Positions 46,343 to 55,800 of a stretch of DNA of 64,000 bases are shown here, piece by piece. Source of the DNA: Opitutales bacterium (lineage in GTDB: Bacteria; Verrucomicrobiota; Verrucomicrobiia; Opitutales; JAJFLR01). The notes beneath the pieces are model-generated. The model did not search any database. It had not been told where the DNA came from and saw only the letters and a list, made by a program, of their open reading frames with translations. A program made the translations under genes and the position numbers. The first letter of the stretch is position 1. Every line of letters begins with the position of its first letter. The stretch is from contig JAJFLR010000017.1 in NCBI GenBank assembly GCA_021772565.1, forward strand, positions 1 to 64,000, read 5' to 3'.

Positions 46343-46978
46343 CTATCTGTGTTTTAAAAAGCAAATGCCAACTGCTATCAATCCAAATAACAAAACTGAT
46401 GTTGATGGTTCAGGAACTAAAGTAAGCGTTAAATTATCAACAAGAGATTGCTGTGTAACACTCTGACCTGTGGTAGAAAACCTAATCCTTATATTGTCAC
46501 CGATTTCTGTTGCTCCGCCAGCAACTGTAAAATTAATCGTATTATCGGAAAATTGCCCATTTGCAGTGGTTGCTTCAGTAACTGTTTTTGTCCCTAACAC
46601 TGTAGTTGTTTGCTGTGCTATAACTTCTGCAGTCACATCAACAAATCCAAGACCGCCTTCTGAACGATTACCTACAAAGAAATTGAATGAGTAATCACCT
46701 TCCAGTAAAGTTGCTGATAGATTTATCGAAAATTCTTCACCCCCTTCTATAAAAACAACATTTTCTCCAGATGGAACTGAATCGACGGTAGTTGGTATAA
46801 CCGGATCTAAAATACCAGTATCGCCTGAATTAGTCCAATCTGTTATCGTTGATGAAAATCCACCATCTGTGAGTAATGGATCCTCAAAATTGTCATTAGG
46901 TATAAAGACATTAATTTGAGCATGTAGCGATATTGCAAATAAAGTACGATTTCGTATTAAGACAAAAAATAACTCAGA
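46343..46978 (-). pseudogene. PEP-CTERM protein frame without a start codon
   Basis: A frame of 211 codons ends with LVPEPSTSVLLFGLIAVGICFLKHR-type sorting tail (PEP, hydrophobic helix, KHR). It opens after a TAA and has no ATG, GTG or TTG before the signal-like LFAISLHAQ; the mature part starts INVFIPNDNFEDPLLTDGGF and continues WTNSGDTGILDPVIPTT, a surface domain common in PEP-CTERM proteins. A GTG start further in would delete half the protein. The start was probably lost by a small indel, or an unusual codon (ATA) is used. The function of the domain is unknown. Confidence 0.65.
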
Positions 46979-47054
46979 TTATTAAATGACAATTTTCTCT
47001 ATAACTCTAAATAACATTATGCCTCAGTGCTGATTTAGAATTTAATTAAAATTC

Positions 47055-47409
47055 TCACTGCACAATCAATCGCATAAACAACTGGCCCTGACTAGTCAGC
47101 GTATTGCTTCTAATAGCAAACCGAATAGTATAGCCATGATCAGATGCCGATAGAGTTGCACCGGTAATTTCTGCATTCAACTTATCAACATCGATAAATT
47201 TTGGCTGGCCTCCATCATTTAACACTAACGATTTTACTAATGTCCATGGTGATGAATCAACGGGATTTAAAATTTGAGTCGATTCCTGAACTGTATAGGT
47301 AAGATCTGTGGCAGATTTTAAAACATCAAATGTCAGGCTTAAATATTCAGCTGCCATCAACAGTAATAAAATTAAATGCACGGTGAATATCGTTACCTAC
47401 AGCATTCGC
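47055..47409 (-). pseudogene. Copy of the last 349 bp of the giant RCC1/CARDB gene
   Basis: 47061-47409 matches 49866-50213 at roughly 95 percent by eye and in the same orientation. It encodes the C-terminal segment EYLSLTFDVLKSATDLTYTV to the end, but one extra A at 47349 shifts the frame and nothing upstream supplies the rest of the protein. With the original it forms direct repeats around a 2.4-kb island that holds two toxin-antitoxin pairs. Confidence 0.85.
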
Positions 47410-47503
47410 AAATAACGTGGCAAAGGTGATGCTGTCGCTTTTGTTCATCTCATTTGTTAATATATAACTAATTTTTATTTAATGTACATTAACAACTAAA
47501 ATA

Positions 47504-47890
47504 TCACTGAAGAAATATTATTTGATTCTGCCATTCACTGTCTTTCAGTATTTTATTACTTTTCTCATTACCAATCCTTATCAACCCTTTTGCAATTGAA
47601 ACGGAATCACTTGAACGTAAAGTTTTAGTGCTGACAAAAACAATGCCTGCATGATTTTTACCAATATCAAACCACGACTTCAAAATTTGTGGAATTGTGT
47701 TAACATCAAAAGTCACAAGCACAAACGACTTTTCAATGCAATAATTCAAAATGAATTCATCTGACTCACCTTTCAAATCACCTTGTTCGCATTTCAACAC
47801 AGACTTTACGTCAAAATTCGCCCCAAGTGATTTTGTAATTTCAGCGACTTTTGGAGAAAGGTGTTCATCCAGCAAAAATACTAAAGCCAT
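47504..47890 (-). CDS. DUF5615 PIN-like toxin
   Basis: 128 residues of the DUF5615 family: FLLDEHLSPKVAEI with the first acidic residue, DEFILNYCIEKSFVLVTFDVN with the second metal Asp in TFD, then HAGIVFVSTK. The family is a compact PIN-like nuclease and a common type II toxin. It is preceded 9 bp upstream by its DUF433 partner, the normal arrangement. The active-site residues seem intact. Confidence 0.82.
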   Translation of the reverse strand: MALVFLLDEHLSPKVAEITKSLGANFDVKSVLKCEQGDLKGESDEFILNYCIEKSFVLVTFDVNTIPQILKSWFDIGKNHAGIVFVSTKTLRSSDSVSIAKGLIRIGNEKSNKILKDSEWQNQIIFLQ

Positions 47891-47899
47891 ATTATAACC

Positions 47900-48319
47900 T
47901 TAAATATTTATTAATTGAGTATCAGGTAGTATTGATTGTATTGCGACAATGTCATTAGCAGCCTCACTGTCAGTAATGGCTGTTTTAATATCATCAGCAT
48001 ATCTATCAGCGTAATTCAAAGCCGCTTTAACTTTGGTCTCTGATAAATGAAAATGCTCCCCTGTTTTATTAACTGAAAACTCAAATTCTTGTGAAGTTTT
48101 AAAGACAAACCAAACAGGAAGCCGCGTGCCTTCAATGTAAGCTTGCCTACCTATATTTGATGCACGGAAATCAATATATGAATGCTCAGATCTCCTAAGT
48201 CCTTCTTCCAATAGTAAAGCCCCAGCCTCAGACGGTTTTTTTCCCATATAACGGGAAAATCGTTCCAATCTAGTCTTGGAATTTTCAGATACACGAACCG
48301 ATACGACTGTTGTTGCCAT
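47900..48319 (-). CDS. DUF433-containing antitoxin with RHH N-terminus
   Basis: 139 residues. The first 45 (TTVVSVRVSENSKTRLERFS) look like a ribbon-helix-helix DNA-binding unit; the rest is a DUF433 domain (IGRQAYIEGTRLPVWFVF, FHLSETKVKAALNYADRYADDI), a family that neutralises DUF5615 toxins. It likely represses its own promoter, in the AT-rich segment upstream. The product acts in the cytoplasm. Confidence 0.82.
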   Translation of the reverse strand: MATTVVSVRVSENSKTRLERFSRYMGKKPSEAGALLLEEGLRRSEHSYIDFRASNIGRQAYIEGTRLPVWFVFKTSQEFEFSVNKTGEHFHLSETKVKAALNYADRYADDIKTAITDSEAANDIVAIQSILPDTQLINI

Positions 48320-48496
48320 GATTTTTATTAATTATGTTTACAATGTAAACAATTTTACTTGTTGTCAAGTATTGCTTCAGCATACTGACTCCTAGACTAA
48401 TAACATCTACCGATATCTAATGGCAGATGCTTAAAATATCTCTAATCCGGTAAAATATTGTAACTACTCAGTATGTATAAAAGATTAAAACATCCA

Positions 48497-48629
48497 TTTC
48501 GGTATTAGCAGGGTGAACCCATGCGGCTATCGGGAATCGGTATCGGATTTCGCGAAAGCGATTCTGATAGCCGTTTCACCAGCCTTTGCTAATAGGCTTC
48601 GGCTTGGTGAACTGATACTGATACCGAAA
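48497..48629. repeat. Nested palindromic element of about 130 bp
   Basis: Outer arms TTTCGGTAT and ATACCGAAA enclose ATTAGCA with TGCTAAT, GGTGAA with TTCACC and CGGCTATC with GATAGCCG. The inner part folds into a long imperfect stem-loop. It has no coding potential and is richer in G+C than the flanks. It resembles a REP or MITE type unit. The outer TTTCGGTA wording is shared with the element at 42507. Confidence 0.6.
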
Positions 48630-48834
48630 AACATATCTATTTTGGAGTCATGCTGAAGTAGTTGCTAAATCTTTCCAATTCCCTTGACTTTGACACTTGT
48701 TTACAAGATTTATACAGTCCTCACTTTTTAAACTGATTGCTCTAATCACATTGATTAAATTCAAAAATGCTGTCACCACTGTCACCACAGCTAATCCGTT
48801 GTTGTCAACCTTCCTGATTGACTGGAATTACTAC

Positions 48835-49094
48835 ATGAAAGCGATAATTCGTAAAGGTTGGACGTTATATGCAATGAACAAATTTTCACAGTCTCACTGC
48901 GTAGTTGCAGGGAGTTTTAAACCAATAACTATCACTAAATATTGGGAGGTAGTTATGAATCAACTGCATCCACCGGGATAGTTGTTACAGCCGTGCCGGA
49001 ACCGTCTGACTACGCTGCCGCCCTTGGCCTCGGCGCTCTCGGCCTCGCCTACTATCGCCGTCGTCCCGGAAACAAAACCCGGCCGAAGAATTGA
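48835..49094 (+). pseudogene. GC-rich remnant of a PEP-CTERM protein
   Basis: A short frame starts MKAIIRKGWTLYAMNKFSQS and is out of frame with a perfect sorting tail: VTAVPEPSDYAAALGLGALG then YYRRRPGN. Just before the tail, GGSYESTASTGIVVTA matches GGSIESTPGASITVTA of the protein at 27994-28698, so the gene was of that family, with the middle deleted and a frameshift near 48940. The tail is strikingly GC-rich in codon choice compared with the other PEP-CTERM genes here, which hints at transfer from a higher-GC relative. Confidence 0.78.
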
Positions 49095-49144
49095 AACCGA
49101 GTTATGGAGTGACGACCTCTTCCATTTCTGTATTTTAAAGATTC

Positions 49145-49173
49145 AAACCCCGATTTAATGAAAATCGGGGTTT
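49145..49173 (+). terminator. Intrinsic terminator after the PEP-CTERM remnant
   Basis: A 12-bp perfect stem, AAACCCCGATTT with AAATCGGGGTTT, has a 5-nt loop and a following T-rich tract. Confidence 0.88.
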
Positions 49174-49381
49174 TATTTGGTATGTGCTTGGCGGAGAAGG
49201 ATGGAGTCATTCCGTAATTCATAGAGTACCTACACTGATTCGGTATAGGCCGACGACATTGAAAGGAGGGAAAAGATTACTGTTCTAAGAACCTGTTCCG
49301 CTCCATTTGTTGTATGTAAAGAGTTGCTTGTTGGCATATTATTTGTATTGATAAATTTCATATAAGAGTTAAATTAATCTT

Positions 49382-49579
49382 ATGAGTATATCTGAGTTAA
49401 AAAAACAAACTGAAGCCTTGAATTTCAATGAGCAGGGAGAATTAGCGGCTTACATTATACAACTTCGCAATCGACAAGATTCTGAATACATGTCTGAAAT
49501 ACAACGTCGAATTGAAGACAAAAATTCTGAACATTGGCTGACTCCAGCCGAATTTGAAACACGACTTAACGATTCGTAA
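49382..49579 (+). CDS. Putative antitoxin of a RelE/ParE-type pair
   Basis: 65 residues, MSISELKKQTEALNFNEQGELAAYI then QRRIEDKNSEHWLTPAEFETRL. Short acidic helical proteins of this type (addiction-module component family) commonly precede RelE/ParE toxins. It ends 3 bp before the next gene, which fits an antitoxin-toxin operon. The name rests mainly on this context. Confidence 0.65.
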   Translation: MSISELKKQTEALNFNEQGELAAYIIQLRNRQDSEYMSEIQRRIEDKNSEHWLTPAEFETRLNDS

Positions 49580-49582
49580 TCA

Positions 49583-49882
49583 ATGCAGCCTTATTCGGTT
49601 TATATTAATGAAAATGTCATAACCGGGTCTCCAAAGAGCGGTAAACAAAAAAAGTTGCTAATGGAATTTATTAGACATCTCGGTAATAATCCGTCTCAGA
49701 GTGGAGATTACCAAGATAAAGACAATGTCGGTCATCTATTGGAGATCAAAATTATTGGACGATATGCTATCACGTTTTTTGCTGACCATTTGCTCACCCT
49801 TATCAATTACTCCCAGATTGACTTACCCAATATTTCAAATTACATCATTTCAATTTACCCTATTCCACAATCAACCGCATGA
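49583..49882 (+). CDS. RelE/ParE-like toxin
   Basis: 99 residues. SGKQKKLLMEFIRHLGNNPSQSGDYQ and LLEIKIIGRYAITFFADH follow the RelE/ParE pattern for this branch (charged helix, GDY, then the beta strands with IGRYAI). The family cleaves mRNA on the ribosome or poisons gyrase. The last 15 residues (IISIYPIPQSTA end) run 23 bp into the 3' end of the convergent giant gene and look non-native, so the original stop may have been lost when the direct repeat formed. Confidence 0.7.
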   Translation: MQPYSVYINENVITGSPKSGKQKKLLMEFIRHLGNNPSQSGDYQDKDNVGHLLEIKIIGRYAITFFADHLLTLINYSQIDLPNISNYIISIYPIPQSTA

Positions 49883-52800
49883 ACAACTGCCCTTGATTTG
49901 TCAGTGTATTGCTACGAATGGTAAACCGAATTGTGTATCCCTGATCAGAAGCAGAGAGAACAGCACCGGTAATTTCTGCATTCAATTTATCAACATCGAT
50001 AAATTTTGGCTGGCCTCCATCATTTAACACCAACGATTTTACTAATGTCCATGGTGATGAATCAACAGGATTTAAAATTTGAGTCGATTCCTGAACTGTA
50101 TAGGTAAGATCTGTGGCAGATTTTAAAACATCAAATGTCAGGCTTAAATATTCGCTGCCATCAACAGTAATAAAATCAAATGCACGGTGAATATCGTTAC
50201 CTACAGCATTCGCTACTAGCGGATTTAAATTGAAGGCGTATTCCTCAAAATTTGAAATCCCATCATTATCATCATCAGCTGCTGTAGTTGTATCATTAAA
50301 GTTTACTTTATCGAGAAACAATCCGGCATTGGTTGTTTTATGAGCTGTATAACGAGTCACCCATGCATCATAGTTTTGGGCCGTTGGAATTTCTTCAATT
50401 GAAAATCTACGAGAGGCAAATAGTCTTAAGTTTCGTTCATCTGATTCAGTAATTGCATTCCCACTATCAACCAAGACAGCCAAATAATATACATAATCAG
50501 TTAATAAATCATCAGCACCTAATAATTTGCTTTTTATCAATTCTCTGGTGGGTATTGTTAAAACAGAATTAAACTTTAAAAAATCACCTGAGGGAGCAGC
50601 ATCAACACGTCCTCTTAAAAATGCCTGGTGTGAAAAATTTCCAAATTTAATAATTTCAGTTGAAAAATTAATTAATTCATCAACTTCATCAGCAGTGACA
50701 ATACCATCTCCTTCTAACAATGTTTGGTAGTCAACCTCTTTAATTGCTTGCAGTTGAATTTCGGTATTAAAAACAACATTACCTTCAATGTTTGAAAGCC
50801 CGTTATTGATTATATCAAACTGAAAATCAAGTGCAGCTTCCGGATGATAAATTTTTGTATTATCAATTCGATTTGAGACTGATCGAGCAAAAATATTTGG
50901 TAGTCTGACAATCGTTATGTTTCTAGTATCAGTAAATCTTACATTATTGTTTTCATCGAACTCATTAACCTTGTTAAAGGCATCGACTCGAACCCCTAAG
51001 TAATAACTGTTGGCAGGGATACTTATCCCTAATGTGATGGGACCGGTAAACACCAAACGCTCACCCTGATCAAAAGTTTCTACTCTGGCAAACTGTCCTA
51101 GAATTATATCATCTTCGTTGCCAAAAACTTTATCAATAGAAAGTCGTGCTTCTATGTCTGACGCTGCCCAATCAAGATTTGTGCCACCTGTAGATAATGC
51201 TGTCCCTAAATTTGTAACGACAACAGTTATCGGTAATTTATCTCTATCCGGTTCGACAATTTCAGGGATATCGAGTGTGTAGCTTCCGGCAGTTGTTTCA
51301 AATGTTGTAATTGCTAAATCCGGAACTGTTACAGGAGTCTTTACAATTTTATCGACCCAACCAGTATCAGAACCGGCTGTTGAGCTACTAAATTTTGTAT
51401 ACGCCCAACGAATTTTTTGGCGTCCTGCAGGTATAAAAATTTGTTCTTGCTGCCAATCAACATTTCCTGAGATTCGTTTATTCTCAATATTATTAACTAT
51501 AAGTCTCAAGAAATTAAAGTTGATGAGTGAATCAACTTTCCAAGAAAATGTTAATAGCGCCGGCCCATCAATTTCACGTTCCATCCAAACTTCTTCATTA
51601 AAGCCTATTTCAGAAGCTTGAGCGGCATCGTTATTAGTTCCACCGGTTCCACTGTCATCAAAGAAGACAACATTTTGCCCAAACCAGGTACCATTGCCAC
51701 CAGTATTCCATAGTAAGAGTTGTTCAGCTGCCGTTACAGGAAACTCTAACGCTTGATCGAGTGATATTGCCGGTGTAATACTCAGTTGAGCAGAAACAGA
51801 GAAAAACTCATTATTTGTTTCATCACCCTCTTCCAATGCTTTGTCGACATCAACTGTTGCGGCAATATAATAGTTGCCTGCTATAGCGACATTTTTTGGA
51901 ATTTTAACACTTCGACTAAAGTTAGTAGAAATCCCTGCAGCCAATCCATTATTGTCAGTAAATCGATCGATGACATGATCATCATCGTCACCCCAAGTTT
52001 GATTACGCGAAATGCGAACCTCAACTGTATAAGCAGGTGTTGTCGGCACAGGATCTATTCCAGGGTTACTGATATTAATCGTATAGTTGATTGTATCATC
52101 AGTGACAAACTGTGTTGGATTTGGTGCGTTATTGGGGTTAGCTACATTTGTAATACTGTCCAACGATAAATCCGGTACGATAAATGAAATTTTATCAACG
52201 AACGCTGCATCATCACCGGCTTTACCCAAATCATTTTTAATATACTCCCAACGTAAAACATGTGAACCAGCAGTAACAGGAAAGCTGACTAAATCCCATT
52301 CATTGATTCCGGATATCCTACCTTGTTCAACCCCATCAATTGTGAAGACAAGAAAGTCTTCTTTAAATCCATCACCCGTGACAAAAACTCTTTCTGATGA
52401 AGTTCTCCAATAAAACGATACTCTTGAATTACTTTGAAATGTTCTTGTTATTGAGAAAAATGATGTTTCATTATCGCCGAGATTTTTTGTTTGAACGGCA
52501 TCCTCACCGTCAAATGAATCGCTAAACTGACCAAACCAAGGTTGATTAGTGCTGGTAATAAATTCTACTCCTTCCACAACATCAACAGCATCTTCGATCT
52601 TTACATTTTGGACAAAGATATCTTCGTTTTCAGAAATTAGAGAGTTGTTAGTCTCATTAGCTTCACTGATATTTGTTGACGTATCAAGATCTACAACAAG
52701 CGACAAAAAGCTGCCAATTTCAGTGCTACCCGGTATTTCAACTGTCACTTGATAAAATCTTTTTTGACCTATTGGTAATCCTTCAGACTCTTCGAATTCT

Positions 52801-55800
52801 ATCAATAAACTTTCAGAACCGGTCAACGCACGATTCGGTGTTAGCAAAACTTTAATTTTAAATGGATCAACGACATCAGCAAGACCTTCATTAATGACAT
52901 TAAAACTGAGTTGGAAGTTTTGATCAGTAATATATTTACCAGGCAGATAAGTAAGAACATCTTGCCCTTCATTCACTACCCTTAAATCTGGTAGCTTTAT
53001 CACATTAATTGAATTTGCTGAAGAAACAAAAACGTTATTCGTTTCATCTTCTTCGTCAACGACACCTTGCAAATTATTTGCTGAATCAAGTATGAGTATT
53101 AAGAAATAATTACCCGGAACTAAATTTTGATTTAACGGTAATGTTGTACGATAAGTAAAACGACCATCTGAACCAATATCCTGAAAAGTTCCAATATCAC
53201 CAAGAAGAGTATCCAAATTTGATTCAAAACTATTATTGGATGATAGATAGACTGAAATTTTAAAGTTTGGATCGAGGGGGCTGACACCCACACCTTGATT
53301 GCGTCCAATTAATGTAATATCAATTTGATCTTTGTTGACAATAAAATCACCGCTTGGAAAATTTACTGATCCAAAAATAAAATCTGGTTTTGTTACATCG
53401 CGAAATGATATTTTATCAACATATGCAGTATCGGCATTAGTTGTTTGAGTTACCTTAGAATATGTCCATTTCACAACATTGGAAGCTGCTGATAGAAAAA
53501 TTTCTTTTGTTTCGAATGCACCCGAATTGCCGTTTATCTGAAATTTCTGGGTGCCATCAACAAATACTCTCAAAGTATTATTTGGACTATCAGATTGAAT
53601 TAACCAATCAAATGACAAGACTCGTGGACCCGGAACAGTTGTTTCTATAAATGACTCTTCACCGGCAGTTAGTACGGGACTTTGCACTGCATCAACCCCA
53701 TCACTTGTAGTCGTTTGTTGACTAAACCAGTTTCCCCCTCCGCCTGTATCAAATGTGACAACAGGATCGGTAATTAAATTTGTATCCAAAGCTTGCTCCA
53801 GAGAAAGCAATGGTTGAAGGGTGATATTTTTTAATGATGAAACTAAAACGTTATTATTGTTATTTGCTTCCGGCACAACATCAGATGAATCAAGAACAAT
53901 AATCATGAAGTAAGATGCCGCCTGACCAATTTCAGATGGTGCTTTTGGTGAATTGGCCGGAGCAGTCAAATCAACTGTTACTGATTGATTCAGGGCCAAT
54001 GTAGAGGCATTGAAAACTTGATCTAACAATTTTAGATCAGATCCGGTATCCAGGTTTGGGTCTAATGACAACCACACTTGATAATTAAAACCTTCAGTCG
54101 GCGAATTACCTATGCCAAGATTTTTAACTTCAAAGCTTATAGGAATAGAGTCACTTGGAAAAAACGGTGTCACCCCAACAGTTACATTTAAATTCTGTGG
54201 TGTTAGGTCAGGTACTTCAAATGCCAGCACATCAACCCAAGCTGCATCACTACCAGCAGAAATTGCTTCATCTTTTTCATAATCCCACCTTAAAATATGA
54301 TCGTTACCCGCCTGCAGTGGAAAACTAGCTAACGTCCAATCAACTTCACCGGAGATTTCACCTTGTAAAATTCCATCAATGTAAAATTTTAATTTATCAT
54401 TCTGCTCAGATGAAACCTTCCAATAAAATATTGCAACAGTATCTTCTTGAGTCGAAAAAGGTGCAGTTTGAAAAGATGATTTTTGGGAATCATTTATTCT
54501 AGAACTCTGAACAGCACCAGTATTACCAGTTTCTCCAGGGAAAAAGATAGTCGTTTGACCAAACCACGGAGCTGCATCAGAACTAAAGGTAAACTGCTGG
54601 TTAGGTAAATCGATTGCTTGACCGATTTGAATTTCGCTGAATACAATTTTATTTAGAGCCGTTAACTTTTGATTGCTCGCTGTTGATTCATTTTTTTCAA
54701 CAATCTGTTCCTGCTCGTCAACAGTGACACCGATAAAATAAGAAACACCTATTACGGCTGAAGATGGAATCTCAGCTGCAACTTCATAGGTTTGTGTGGC
54801 ATTTGAAGCTAAACCAGAACTGTCATTAAATTCTGTAAGAATTATATCATCTGAATTTCCAGAAGTTGTATCTGCCGTAAGAATAACTTTAACTCTAGCC
54901 TGTTGTCCGACAGGAATGTCAGCTTCTCCAATGTTTTTAACTACAATATTAACGTCGATTAAATCAGCATTGCTTTTAAAGAATAGACCTTCATCAGCAG
55001 TGACACTTTGAACAAATAGATCAGGCAATCTTTGAATTTCAACCGATGCTGTTGTTGAAGCTTTGATATTATTAGTTTTAGAAACTTCAGGTACATCATC
55101 ATTACCCGCAACAGCAACAGTATCAGCAAATATTTTTAAGACAACAAAGTAATTTCCAGAAGCAAATGCACTAGTGATAGAAAAACTTTTTTGATATACG
55201 AAAATACTATTATCACTGATGCTCGGTAACATTTCCAAATTTCCAAGTAAAATTCCATCATCAAAATTTTGTGTTTGAGACAAACGAGCTTCAACTCTGA
55301 ATGCATCGGGCAATCCGCCGGGAAACGCATCACCTAGATTACTGCCAGTCGCAGTGATCGTTATTGAATTAAGACCTACTGTAAAAGTTCCAGTATCAAA
55401 TAAAATATCAGTCAGGGTGAAATCGGATCCGGTGGCTTCGGTAATAGTTAAGCCATCAACAAAACCTGCATCAAGACCTGACTTAATTGAGGCATCTTTT
55501 GAGTATATCCACTTTAGTCGATGAACACCCGGGTCTAACTCAAACGTTACTTTTTGCCATGGAAGCGGATCTTCGCCTCCATTACTTTTATCTATTCCGG
55601 AAATAAATCTGATTTCCTCTTTTACAGTACCGGAATTAATTAAACCATTTATGGATGATCCATTTACAGTAAAATTTAATTTATCGACGACAAACTCAGA
55701 TGATACAGTCCAGAAAAAAGAAACAGTAGCTGGATTAGTTATGGTCACATCAAATTCCATTGAAGAAGTTTCACCGTCATTTATTGCACCACTCTGCGCA

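Noticed and set aside
47055-47381. Short frame of 108 codons as a real gene
   Set aside because: It is the frameshifted copy of the end of the giant gene, lacking any start of its own; the first residues come from the wrong frame.
48697-48981. Frame of 94 codons as an independent gene
   Set aside because: Its last part is the out-of-frame shadow of the PEP-CTERM remnant; only the part from 48835 on can be explained, as a pseudogene.
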